Origin: Cryobacterium sp. N22
Lineage (GTDB): Bacteria > Actinomycetota > Actinomycetes > Actinomycetales > Microbacteriaceae
NCBI RefSeq assembly: GCF_002929555.1
Contig: NZ_PJJP01000034.1
Coordinates: 124,001-188,000 of the forward strand
Length of the DNA stretch: 64,000 nt
Direction of reading: 5' to 3'
The notes under the pieces are model-generated. The model saw only the letters and a list, made by a program, of their open reading frames with translations, ran no database searches and was not told the origin of the DNA. Of this stretch, positions 25,170 to 33,568 are shown piece after piece. The position numbers and the translations under genes were made by a program. How positions within the stretch are numbered: the stretch's first letter is position 1; each line of letters opens with the position of its first letter.

Positions 25170-26372
25170 ATGAGTTCACCCCTCTCTCCCCCGGACGCCT
25201 CCGAGCTGGCCCTGGTGCTGAAAGCGCCGGACGCACCGGACATCGTGGTGGCGGACGACGCGCCAGGCATGGTTCCGGTTCCGGCCGAGCGGCAGCAGGA
25301 GATCGCCCGTCAGGCGCGGGAGTTCGTGGCGGATGTCTCGTCCCTCGACCCGCGGACACCCGAGTTCAGCGCGAAGATCGAGGGGATCTCCGGCCTCGCG
25401 GGCGCGGAAATGGTGCAGTCCAGCGGCTACTCCACCCGCATGCTGGAACGCTCGTCGACCTCGGTTGCCGGCGCCAAGCGCACCGGCAACAGCGCGCAGA
25501 TCACCGTGGCGAACACGCTCGGTGAGTTGCGTTCAACCGTCGAGGACCTCACGCCGAACGACGCCGACCTCGGCATGGGACGCAAGATTCTGGGCTTCAT
25601 CCCCGGCGGGAACAAGCTGGCGAAGTACTTCCAGAAGTACGAGTCCGCCCAGACCCAGCTCGACGCCATCATCAAGTCGCTGATGAGCGGGCAGGACGAA
25701 CTGCTCAAGGACAACGCGTCGCTCGCCGGTGAGAAGGTGCAGCTCTGGGAGACCATGCAGACGCTGAGCGAGTACGCGGTCTTCGCCAAGGCCCTGGACA
25801 ACGCCACCGTGGAGAAGATCGATGCCTCGCGCTCGGCCGGCCGCATCGACGAAGCGCAAAAGCTCGAGGCCGACGTGCTCTTCCCAATCCGCCAGCGGCA
25901 CCAGGACATCCTCACCCAGCTCGCGGTGTCGGTGCAGGGCTACCTGGCGATGGATCTGATCCGCAAGAACAACCTGGAACTCATCAAGGGTGTCGACCGG
26001 GCGCGCACGACGACCATCGCGGCGCTGCGCACGGCGGTCATCGTGGCGCAGGCCCTGGCCAACCAGAAGATGGTGCTCGACCAGATCGACGCGATCAACA
26101 CCACCACCAACAACATGATCCTCAAGACCAGCGAGATGCTCAAGGACCAGACCGTGCGCATCCACGAGCAGGCGTCGAACTCCGGCGTGAGCGTCGAGAC
26201 GCTGCAGAAGGCCTTCGACAACGTGTTCGCCACCATGGACGCCATCGACACTTTCCGTGCCGACGCCGCCAAGAACATGGAGGGCACAGTCTCGGCCCTC
26301 GAGGTGGGACTGGCGAAGGCGAAGCCCTACCTGGAACGCAGCAAGCAGGGCGAACAGCGGGAGCTACGCTAG
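25170..26372 (+). CDS. telA: Toxic anion resistance protein TelA family
   Basis: 400 residues, almost wholly helical with long coiled-coil stretches. Recognisable blocks are GRKILGFIPGGNKLAKYFQKYESAQTQLDAIIKSL, ASLAGEKVQLWETMQTLSEYAVFAKAL, QLAVSVQGYLAMDLIRKNNLELIKGVDRARTTTIAALRTAVIVAQALANQKMVLDQI: the TelA/YceH signature. ATG 25170 with an AGGAA site. TelA is a standard partner of TerD proteins, probably forming a membrane-associated complex. Confidence 0.93.
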   Translation: MSSPLSPPDASELALVLKAPDAPDIVVADDAPGMVPVPAERQQEIARQAREFVADVSSLDPRTPEFSAKIEGISGLAGAEMVQSSGYSTRMLERSSTSVAGAKRTGNSAQITVANTLGELRSTVEDLTPNDADLGMGRKILGFIPGGNKLAKYFQKYESAQTQLDAIIKSLMSGQDELLKDNASLAGEKVQLWETMQTLSEYAVFAKALDNATVEKIDASRSAGRIDEAQKLEADVLFPIRQRHQDILTQLAVSVQGYLAMDLIRKNNLELIKGVDRARTTTIAALRTAVIVAQALANQKMVLDQIDAINTTTNNMILKTSEMLKDQTVRIHEQASNSGVSVETLQKAFDNVFATMDAIDTFRADAAKNMEGTVSALEVGLAKAKPYLERSKQGEQRELR

Positions 26373-26407
26373 AGAATCGGGCAACAGCACGGGGACGGTA
26401 AACGCAG

Positions 26408-26920
26408 ATGGCATTCGGCAAGTTCGTAGACTCGCTGTTCAAGGGTCAGGCGACGCCCGACGTGTCATCGGTCGCGGCCGAGCCCCGTGCCGCGGAAACC
26501 GAGGACCAGGCGACGGCGCGCGCGCTGGACCTGCTGCGCACCGCCGTGCGGAGCGCCGGAAGCGAACTGCCCACCCTGCTCAGCTCCAGGCTGGCGCAGA
26601 TCGACGACCTGCTCCGTGTCGTGATCGAGATGGTGGCCGCCCAGAACGCCTCGACCGAGCAACGGGTGCTGCTCGACGCGATGATCCGGGACTACCTGCC
26701 GACTCCGCTGCGCGCGTACCTGGCCCTGCCGGAGGGCCAGCGCACGAACACCTCGTCCGCCACCCTGCAGTTCTCCGCCCAGCTCGGGATCCTCGAAGAG
26801 ACGATCAACGACCTGCTCAACCAGATCCGCATCGGCGCCATCGCGGAGCTTTCCACTCACGGCCGCTTTCTCGCCGATAAGTTCGCGGCGCCCTCCCTCA
26901 CCCTGGACGGACGGTCGTGA
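26408..26920 (+). CDS. Uncharacterised ter-operon protein, helical
   Basis: 170 residues. After an opening MAFGKFVDSLFKGQ and a disordered stretch (residues 15-35), the protein is predicted helical, with LLSSRLAQIDDLLRVVIEMVAAQ and LGILEETINDLLNQIRIGAIAELSTHGRFLADKF. I do not recognise it. It is placed between TelA and a TerD paralogue, and its stop overlaps that TerD start, so it is part of the operon and likely of the same complex. Confidence 0.75.
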   Translation: MAFGKFVDSLFKGQATPDVSSVAAEPRAAETEDQATARALDLLRTAVRSAGSELPTLLSSRLAQIDDLLRVVIEMVAAQNASTEQRVLLDAMIRDYLPTPLRAYLALPEGQRTNTSSATLQFSAQLGILEETINDLLNQIRIGAIAELSTHGRFLADKFAAPSLTLDGRS

Positions 26921-27468
26921 CCGACATGATCCCGGGGGCCAACGCCGCTCTGACCAGTGAGAACCCGGGACTCACTGAACTGATGATCGGCTTCGGCTGG
27001 GAGATCATCCCGAGCCGCGGGCCGCAGGTCGAGCTCGTGCCGCTGGCCATTCTGTGTGACGCCCAGGGCACCTCGCTCTCCAACGACCACCTGGTGTTCT
27101 TCAACCAGATCGTCAGCCAGGACGGCTCCGTCGCCTTTCGCGACGATCGCGACACCGAGGAGATCGACGTCGACCTGGCACGGGTGCCCGCCGAGGTCGC
27201 GAAGATCGTGTTCGTCGTCTACGTGGACCCCGACGTGCGCGGAGCCGGTAACTTCTCGTCGGTGCGCTCCGCCTACGTCCGTGTGGCCACCCGCGACAAC
27301 CGGGAGCTCGTGCGCTTCGCCCTCCCGGCCGGCGAAAACCGCAACATCGACGTGCTGATGTTCGGCGAGCTCTACCGCCACCGCGACGACTGGAAGTTCC
27401 GGGCCCTCGGCCAGGGCTATTCAACGGGCCTGCGCGGCGTCGCCGCCGACTTCAGAATCGACCTCTGA
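26917..27468 (+). CDS. Divergent TerD-family protein lacking the calcium motif
   Basis: 183 residues, clearly TerD by LMIGFGWEI, DHLVFFNQIVSQDGSV, RVPAEVAKIVFVVYVDPD and the end DDWKFRALGQGYSTGLRGVAADFRIDL. The calcium loop GxGDGDDE of its two paralogues is replaced by FRDDRDTEE, missing the Gly residues, and the N-terminal LSLTK strand is shortened. GTG start overlapping the upstream stop. It may be a structural or regulatory subunit that pairs with a calcium-binding TerD (inference). Confidence 0.88.
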   Translation: MTDMIPGANAALTSENPGLTELMIGFGWEIIPSRGPQVELVPLAILCDAQGTSLSNDHLVFFNQIVSQDGSVAFRDDRDTEEIDVDLARVPAEVAKIVFVVYVDPDVRGAGNFSSVRSAYVRVATRDNRELVRFALPAGENRNIDVLMFGELYRHRDDWKFRALGQGYSTGLRGVAADFRIDL

Positions 27469-27471
27469 CCG

Positions 27472-28275
27472 GTGGCACTGAACAGCTCTGGGGTGCGCGC
27501 CGACATCGGGTACCTGCGCCGGCGCGTCAAGCCCGCAGCACCGGCCGCGACCGCCGCGCCGGCCGCCGCCGAGCGCGAGACCGCCGAGGCCGAGCCGGCA
27601 CCTCGCCGGGCGGCATCCGCCGGGTTGTCGCTCGCCCCCCATCCGACGGGGACAGCGTCGACGGGCACAGCGTCGGTAAGTGCCGGGTCGACGAGCACCG
27701 CGTCACCGGCCGGCCGGGCGTCTGTCGCGGCGGCGCCGACCGCCGTTTCGCCGGACTCGCTCCCGTTCCCCGCCCCCACGATCGACGACGTCCGCGAACT
27801 GGGCGGCACCGAGCCGGTGCTCCGGCTCAATGCCCGCGAGTCCGCCGTGGGCAGTCTCATCGTCAGCGGCGCCGATGTGGCGGTGTGGGAAGACACCGAC
27901 CGGGTGACCGGCTCGGCGCACGCCTCCGGCGACACCGCCGGCACCCCGGTGACGACCTCCGGCAATCGGCCGCTGGTGGGTTTCGACGAGGCCGACGCTC
28001 TCGTCTCCCTCCGGCACGTGCGGGAACTGCGCCGGGCCCTGTTCGTGGCCCGCGGCCCGCACACCCTCGGCGTGCAGGTCTTCGACGGCGCCACGGTCAC
28101 GACAGCCAGGGGCGACGACTCACGGATGTTCGTGCTCTACCTCCTGCGGATCGGCAACCTGCTCGAGTTGCGCGCCGAACCCGTCGACCGCACAGCGTCG
28201 GATGACACGATCCTGAAGCAGTTCGGCTTCACCCTCACCCCCCACGTCGCCACCCGAGAATCCCGGAGCCGATAA
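27472..28275 (+). CDS. Uncharacterised ter-operon protein with a disordered Ala/Ser/Thr-rich linker
   Basis: 267 residues. A short conserved-looking start (LNSSGVRADIGYLRRRVKP) is followed by about 75 residues of Ala/Ser/Thr/Pro-rich low complexity (residues 20-95), then a compact alpha/beta domain of about 160 residues containing VAVWEDTDRV and LRRALFVARGPHTLGVQVFDGATV. I do not recognise the C-terminal domain. GTG start three bases after the upstream TerD stop, six bases before the next gene. The architecture looks like a tethered domain that binds the TerD/TelA complex; that is inference. Confidence 0.75.
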   Translation: MALNSSGVRADIGYLRRRVKPAAPAATAAPAAAERETAEAEPAPRRAASAGLSLAPHPTGTASTGTASVSAGSTSTASPAGRASVAAAPTAVSPDSLPFPAPTIDDVRELGGTEPVLRLNARESAVGSLIVSGADVAVWEDTDRVTGSAHASGDTAGTPVTTSGNRPLVGFDEADALVSLRHVRELRRALFVARGPHTLGVQVFDGATVTTARGDDSRMFVLYLLRIGNLLELRAEPVDRTASDDTILKQFGFTLTPHVATRESRSR

Positions 28276-28280
28276 GCACC

Positions 28281-29471
28281 ATGCGCCACTTCGCATTCCT
28301 CGACAGCTCCCAAGCCGGTGAGCTCTTCCACCGGCAGCCGCAGGAGATAGCGGTCGACTCGCCCGCACCGCTGCTCGCGGCGTTCCTCGGCGCCACGCTC
28401 TACTGCCCCGGCGACCGTCCCGCGATCGCCGACGACGTCGTCAAACAGGCCGCGCGCGGCTGCGTCAGCATGGTGCTCTGCCTTGAGGACTCGATCGCCG
28501 ACAGCGCCGTAGCGGCCGCCGAGATCAACGTCGCCGAGGCGATCACAACCCTGCACCGCCTGTCGCTGGACCAGCCGGACATCGCCCTCCCGCTGCTCTT
28601 CGTGCGGGTGCGCACCCCGGAACAGATGCGGCGGGTGGCCGAGTCCAGCGGTGCGGGCCTCGACCTGCTGAGCGGGTTCGTGGTCCCCAAGTTCGAAAAC
28701 GAGACCGGCTACGGCGAGGCGTTCTTCGTCGCGCTCCGCGACATCCAGCGCCACTGGGGCGCCGACGGCTCGCAGGGCGGCAAGCGGCTGCGGCTGATGC
28801 CGATCCTGGAGTCGCCGAGCATGATCCACAGCGAAACGCGCACCTCGGCGCTCTCCTCGATCCGCGAGATCCTGCACGACAACCGCGAGGACGTGCTGGC
28901 CGCGCGCATCGGCGCGACCGACCTGTCCAGCGCGTTCGGGCTGCGCCGCTCGCGCGACCTCACCGTGTACGACGTCAAGGTGGTCGCCTCGATGATCTCC
29001 GACATCGTGAACGTGCTGGGCCGCTCCGACGACAGTTTTGTGATCACCGGAACCGTCTGGGAGCACTACGCGACCGAACGCATCCTCCGCCCTCAGCTGC
29101 GCCTCACCCCCTTCGTCGAGGCCAACGAACGGGAACTGCGGCACCGGCTGATGCTCGGCGGCCTGGACGGGCTGATCCGTGAGATCTCCCTCGACCAGGC
29201 CAACGGTCTCCTCGGCAAAACGGTGATCCATCCCACCCACGTGTCGGTTGTACACGCCCTGTCGGTCGTGAGCCACGAGGAGTACCTCGACGCCGCGGTC
29301 ATTCTCGACAATGTGGGTGGCGGCGCCAGCGCATCCCCCTACGGCAACAAGATGAACGAGGCCAAGCCGCACTCCGCGTGGGCGCACAAGACGATGCTGC
29401 GCGCCGAGGCCTTCGGTGTCGCCTCGGAGGACACCACCTTCGTCGACCTCCTCGAAGCGAGCATGCGGTGA
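28281..29471 (+). CDS. HpcH/HpaI aldolase/citrate lyase-like protein of the ter module
   Basis: 396 residues with the TIM-barrel citrate-lyase-beta fold: LYCPGDRP near residues 41-48, MVLCLEDSIAD with the metal-site Glu/Asp, LLFVRVRTPEQ, LMPILESPSM and a cofactor/metal region ARIGATDLSSAFGLRR. It is longer than metabolic HpcH enzymes. Such proteins are a regular member of the ter-linked biosynthesis set proposed by comparative genomics (Anantharaman, Iyer and Aravind) to make a nucleoside-like metabolite. The substrate is unknown. Confidence 0.85.
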   Translation: MRHFAFLDSSQAGELFHRQPQEIAVDSPAPLLAAFLGATLYCPGDRPAIADDVVKQAARGCVSMVLCLEDSIADSAVAAAEINVAEAITTLHRLSLDQPDIALPLLFVRVRTPEQMRRVAESSGAGLDLLSGFVVPKFENETGYGEAFFVALRDIQRHWGADGSQGGKRLRLMPILESPSMIHSETRTSALSSIREILHDNREDVLAARIGATDLSSAFGLRRSRDLTVYDVKVVASMISDIVNVLGRSDDSFVITGTVWEHYATERILRPQLRLTPFVEANERELRHRLMLGGLDGLIREISLDQANGLLGKTVIHPTHVSVVHALSVVSHEEYLDAAVILDNVGGGASASPYGNKMNEAKPHSAWAHKTMLRAEAFGVASEDTTFVDLLEASMR

Positions 29472-30886
29472 CGGTGGCGACGGCCCTCGACATCCATGTG
29501 CTCACCGATTCCGACCGGAGCATCCTCGGCGTCGACGAGCTCGTCGGCATCGCTCTCCGCCGCAACCCCAAACGCGCCCATCTGCTGGTCTCCACGGTGC
29601 TCGCCAAGCACGTCCCGACGGCGCCCGGCATCGCCCTGGCGGCCGGAGAGCTGCTCGGCCTCCTCGTGTCCGGCGTCGTCGGCGACGCCGGCCCCGGGGG
29701 TGCGCGCGAGCTGGGCGACCGTTTCGCCGTCCTGGTGGCCCGGCTGGCCGAGCAGACCGATCCGACGGATGCGGACACCCTGGAGCGGGCCCACCGCGAC
29801 CTCACCACCCTGCGCCGCGACGTCCGCGCCGCGACGACACCGCGACCCGGCGTCGTGACCTTCGGCTACGCCGAGACGGCGACCGGTCTCGGCCAGCTCG
29901 TCGCCGACGCCCTCGGCGCCTACTACCTGCATTCGACCCGGCACGCCCCGGCCGGGGCCACGTCCTTCGCCGGCTTCGCTGAGGAACACTCCCACGCCAC
30001 CGACCACGCCCTGCTGCCCTCCGACCCGCACTGGCTGCGGGCGGGCGGCACGACGATCCTGGTCGACGACGAACTGAGCACCGGCACCACGGTGATCAAC
30101 ACGATCACAGCGCTCCAGGCCCTCGTCCCGCAACGGCACTGGGTGATCGCCTCCCTGATCGACCTGCGTTCGCCCGCCGACCTCGGCCGCTTCGACGAGC
30201 TGGCGGCAACGCTCGGCACCCGCATCTCCGTGGTCTGCCTGGCCGCCGGCTCGATCGGGCTCCCCGCCGACGTGCTCCCCCGCGCCGGCCGGATGATCGA
30301 GTCGATGCCCGCAGTCCCCCCGGCGCCCGCCGTCGCCGGCGAGGTGCGCCTGCTCGACTGCACCGACCTGCCACCGTTGCGGAGCGCCCGCTTCGGCACC
30401 ACCGCGCCCGCCGACACCGCCGTCGCGACGGCGATCGCCGATCGTGTGGCAACCCTGCTCCCCACCGGAACGCCGGCTGCCGGCGACCGGGGGGTCCTGG
30501 TGCTGGGCTCGGAGGAATTCATCGCCCTACCGATGCTGACCGCGGCCGAGCTGGAGCGCGCCGCAGCGCCGCTGTCGGTGAGGTTCTCCACCAGCACCCG
30601 GTCGCCGATCGCCACGCTCGATCAGGCCGACTACCCCATCAGAAGCGCAATCCGCTTCCGCAGCCACGACACGACCTCCGACGGCGTCGGGGTGCGCTTC
30701 GCCTACAATCTCACCGCCTCCGGCCGCCGTTTCGGCACCGTGGTGTTCATGCCGGAACCCGGCACCGACCCGGCCGGGCTCGACGGCGCCGACGGCGTGC
30801 TCGAGGCCCTCCGCCGCGTCAGCGACCGCATCGTGGTCGTGCTTCTGACCGCGTCAGCCCCCACCGATGGGATACCCGCCCCGTGA
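29468..30886 (+). CDS. Phosphoribosyltransferase with TRSP domain (ter module)
   Basis: 472 residues. The type I PRTase phosphate-binding loop is TILVDDELSTGTTVIN around residues 195-210. The C-terminal TRSP domain is marked by VRFSTSTRSPIATLDQADYP. GTG 29468 overlaps the previous stop; GTG 29474 is possible, whereas an in-frame start at 29378 lies within the previous gene. Together with the next gene it gives two different PRTase-like proteins, consistent with assembly of a ribosylated base-like product. Confidence 0.85.
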   Translation: MTVATALDIHVLTDSDRSILGVDELVGIALRRNPKRAHLLVSTVLAKHVPTAPGIALAAGELLGLLVSGVVGDAGPGGARELGDRFAVLVARLAEQTDPTDADTLERAHRDLTTLRRDVRAATTPRPGVVTFGYAETATGLGQLVADALGAYYLHSTRHAPAGATSFAGFAEEHSHATDHALLPSDPHWLRAGGTTILVDDELSTGTTVINTITALQALVPQRHWVIASLIDLRSPADLGRFDELAATLGTRISVVCLAAGSIGLPADVLPRAGRMIESMPAVPPAPAVAGEVRLLDCTDLPPLRSARFGTTAPADTAVATAIADRVATLLPTGTPAAGDRGVLVLGSEEFIALPMLTAAELERAAAPLSVRFSTSTRSPIATLDQADYPIRSAIRFRSHDTTSDGVGVRFAYNLTASGRRFGTVVFMPEPGTDPAGLDGADGVLEALRRVSDRIVVVLLTASAPTDGIPAP

Positions 30887-32040
30887 CCAGCTCTCTCCCG
30901 ACCGCGGCCGTGCTGCCGCATCCGCTCAGCGGCCCCGCCTTCGGCTCGTACGCCGCCGAGGACGTGAGCTGGCTGCTGCAGGACCTGCAGGGCGCCGCCC
31001 TCGAAGCACCGGCCGAGGAGCGCGAGCACGCCATCCAGACCGGGGCGGCGAACTACGCCGAGTCGCTGCCCATCGAATACCTCCCGTCGCCGGAATACGA
31101 GGCCCTCTACCGGGAGGCCCTGGAACGCTCCGGCCGCCGGCTCGCGGTCGCCGTCGGCGTCGTCACCGACCTCGCCCTCGCCGCCCGCGGCAACCGGCCG
31201 GTGTTCGTCTCCCTCGCCAGGGCCGGCACCCCGATCGGCATCCTGATGCGGCGCTGGGCCCAACACGCCCGCGGGATCGACGTGCCGCACTACACGATGA
31301 GCATCGTGCGCGGCGTGGGGCTGGACCAGACCGCGCTGCGCTACCTCGCCGTGCACCACGAACCTGAGCAGATCATTTTCGTCGACGGCTGGACCGGCAA
31401 GGGCGCCATCGCGCGGGAGCTGTCCGCGGCGATCGCCCTGTTCGGCCAGACCGACGGCGTGTTCTTCGGGGACGACCTGGCGGTGCTGGCCGACCCCGGG
31501 CACTGCGTCACCATCCACGGCACCCGCGAGGACTACCTGATCCCGTCGGCCTGTTTGAACTCCACGGTGTCCGGGCTCGTGTCCCGCACCGTCTTCAACC
31601 GGGACCTGATCGGCGAGGACGAGTTCCACGGCGCCAAGTTCTACGCCGAGCTGAGCCACAACGACGTCTCGAGGGACTTTCTCGACACCGTCTGCGGCTA
31701 CTTCACCGATGTCGCCGACGACGTCGCCGCCGGGGTCGCGGCGGCAGGCACCGAGGACCGCACCCCGTCGTGGGTCGGCTGGAAAGCGGTCGAGCAGATC
31801 AGCACCGAGTACGGCATCAACGACGTGAACCTGGTCAAGCCGGGGGTCGGCGAGACCACCCGGGTGCTGCTGCGCCGGGTTCCCTGGAAGGTGCTGGTGC
31901 GGGCGGATGCCGTGGCGGATGTCGCGCACGTGCTGCTGCTGGCCGAGCAGCGCGGCGTGCCGATCGAGGTCGTGCCTGACCTGCCGTACAGCTGCGTGGG
32001 GCTCATCCGACCCGGCCACGGGATTCAGGCTGCCCAGTGA
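30883..32040 (+). CDS. StiP-type PRTase-like protein with C-terminal PELOTA domain (ter module)
   Basis: 385 residues. The N-terminal StiP (PF11202-like) region shows YAESLPIEYLPSPEY, VSLARAGTPIG, FVDGWTGKGAI and IPSACLNSTVSGLVSRT. The C-terminal 80 residues (VNLVKPGVGETTRVLLRRVPWKVLVR to LPYSCVGLIRPG) resemble the PELOTA RNA-binding domain. StiP has been annotated as a Cys protease, but its GWTGKGAI loop fits a PRTase-type phosphate site better. GTG start overlaps the previous stop. Confidence 0.85.
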   Translation: MTSSLPTAAVLPHPLSGPAFGSYAAEDVSWLLQDLQGAALEAPAEEREHAIQTGAANYAESLPIEYLPSPEYEALYREALERSGRRLAVAVGVVTDLALAARGNRPVFVSLARAGTPIGILMRRWAQHARGIDVPHYTMSIVRGVGLDQTALRYLAVHHEPEQIIFVDGWTGKGAIARELSAAIALFGQTDGVFFGDDLAVLADPGHCVTIHGTREDYLIPSACLNSTVSGLVSRTVFNRDLIGEDEFHGAKFYAELSHNDVSRDFLDTVCGYFTDVADDVAAGVAAAGTEDRTPSWVGWKAVEQISTEYGINDVNLVKPGVGETTRVLLRRVPWKVLVRADAVADVAHVLLLAEQRGVPIEVVPDLPYSCVGLIRPGHGIQAAQ

Positions 32041-32852
32041 CCGGCCTGCCCCTGGTCGCCTGCGATCTCGACCGCACCCTGATCTACTCGTCGCGCGCCT
32101 TCTGGCTCGAGACGCCGGACGCCCAGGCGCCCCCGATCGTGGTCTCCGAGGTTTACAACGGCGTGCCGATCTCCTACATGACCCGCGCCGCCGAGCAGCT
32201 TCTGATCGAGCTCGCCGCGGCGGCCACCTTCGTGCCGGTCACCACCCGCACCGTGGCCCAGTACAGCCGGGTGCAGCTGCCGGGGCCCGTGCCACGCTTC
32301 GCCATCACCACCAACGGCGGCACCATCCTGGTCGACGGTGAGGTCGATCCGGCGTGGTCACGCACCCTGCAGACACGGTTGGGCGCGGAAGCGGCTCCGC
32401 TGGCCGAGGTCAGGTCCCTGCTCGAGGACCCGGCCGCGGCGGGCTGGATCGTGCGGGTGCACACCGCGGAGGACCTGTTCACCTACGCGATCATCGACCG
32501 TGAGGCGATGCCCGCGGACTGGATCGCCGGGCTGCACGAGCGGTGCCGGGCGCTCGGCTGGACGGTATCCGTGCAGGGGCGCAAGCTCTACTGCGTGCCG
32601 GAGGCCGTGAACAAGAGCGCCGCCGTGGCCGAGGTGCACCGCCGGCTCGGCTCACCCACGGTGCTGGCCGCCGGCGACTCGCTCCTCGACCAGCGCATGC
32701 TGGAGGAGGCGCACTTCGCCTTCCGCCCGGCCCACGGCGAGCTGCACGACGCGGCATTCACGAGGCACAACCTGGCGGTGACCAACACGCGGGGCATCCT
32801 GGCCGGGGAGGAACTGCTGCTCTCCATCACCCGGCAGGCCTTCGGCCCCTAA
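32037..32852 (+). CDS. HAD-family hydrolase of the ter module
   Basis: 271 residues, Cof-type HAD. Motif I CDLDRTL gives nucleophile Asp10 and Asp12; motif II TTRT; motif III Lys in AVNKSAAV; motif IV AAGDSLLDQRML. It probably removes a phosphate from the product of the PRTase steps. GTG start overlaps the StiP-PELOTA stop, and it is the last gene of the ten-gene operon; its TAA stop shares bases with the convergent membrane-protein stop (CTAA, 32849-32852). Confidence 0.88.
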   Translation: MTGLPLVACDLDRTLIYSSRAFWLETPDAQAPPIVVSEVYNGVPISYMTRAAEQLLIELAAAATFVPVTTRTVAQYSRVQLPGPVPRFAITTNGGTILVDGEVDPAWSRTLQTRLGAEAAPLAEVRSLLEDPAAAGWIVRVHTAEDLFTYAIIDREAMPADWIAGLHERCRALGWTVSVQGRKLYCVPEAVNKSAAVAEVHRRLGSPTVLAAGDSLLDQRMLEEAHFAFRPAHGELHDAAFTRHNLAVTNTRGILAGEELLLSITRQAFGP

Positions 32853-33568
32853 CGCAGGAACACGGTCACCAGGGCGAACATCAGCCCCGCGAAGAGCGGG
32901 AACAGCCATGCGGTGACCAGCGCCAGCACGAGGCCCGAGCGCTTGCGCCTTGAGGCGGGCGCCTGCAGCGGGTCGGTGATGTCGTCGACGCTGCCGCGCC
33001 GCAAGACGCGGATGGTGTTGCCGAGCGAGACGAGAACCATCGCTGCCGCGCTGCCGGCCAGCCACGGCGCGGCGGCCAGCACCAGCCAGGCCTCGTCGAC
33101 CGTCTCGGGCGCCACGACGGACGAGAGGAATCCAGCGGCGCCGCCGATCGCGAAGAGCAGCCCGAGCAGCCACGGATGCCGGATGGCCGCGGTGAGGTAG
33201 AGCGGCAGTAGGGCGATGAGAAGCACTGTCACTCCCAACAGCGCCAGCTGGGCGGGAGAGAACAGAAGAGGCTCGCCCCTCGCCCAGGGCACGAGGGCCT
33301 GCGTGAACGTGAGGAAAACGATGAGCCCGGCCAGCGAGGACCACAGGGCGGCACCCCGCCACAGGCCCCGATCGTCACGGGGCAACTCAAGCGACGCGGC
33401 GTAGTCGCGAGCGGGCCCGAAGGCGTCCTGCGCATCCTGCCCGGTGTCGGCGAGCAGCTCCCGGGCGCTCGCGACGGTATCGCCGATAGCGGGGCCGTTG
33501 ACCTGGCGCAGCCGGAGCTCAACGATGAGGTCGTCGAACCACTTTTTGTCGGGGGTGCTGGTCTTCAT
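32849..33568 (-). CDS. PadR-linked multi-pass membrane protein
   Basis: 239 residues. A soluble N terminus of about 90 residues starts KKWFDDLIVELRLRQVNGPAIGDTVASARELLADTG, like the cytosolic part of HAAS-type proteins. Five or so membrane segments follow (GAALWSSLAGLIVFLTFTQAL, LLGVTVLLIALLPLYLTAAI and others). ATG 33568 with GGAGAA in front, overlapping the PadR stop by ATGA. Such PadR plus membrane-protein pairs are common; the membrane protein may sense envelope or membrane-active compounds, but its function is not shown. Confidence 0.75.
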   Translation of the reverse strand: MKTSTPDKKWFDDLIVELRLRQVNGPAIGDTVASARELLADTGQDAQDAFGPARDYAASLELPRDDRGLWRGAALWSSLAGLIVFLTFTQALVPWARGEPLLFSPAQLALLGVTVLLIALLPLYLTAAIRHPWLLGLLFAIGGAAGFLSSVVAPETVDEAWLVLAAAPWLAGSAAAMVLVSLGNTIRVLRRGSVDDITDPLQAPASRRKRSGLVLALVTAWLFPLFAGLMFALVTVFLR

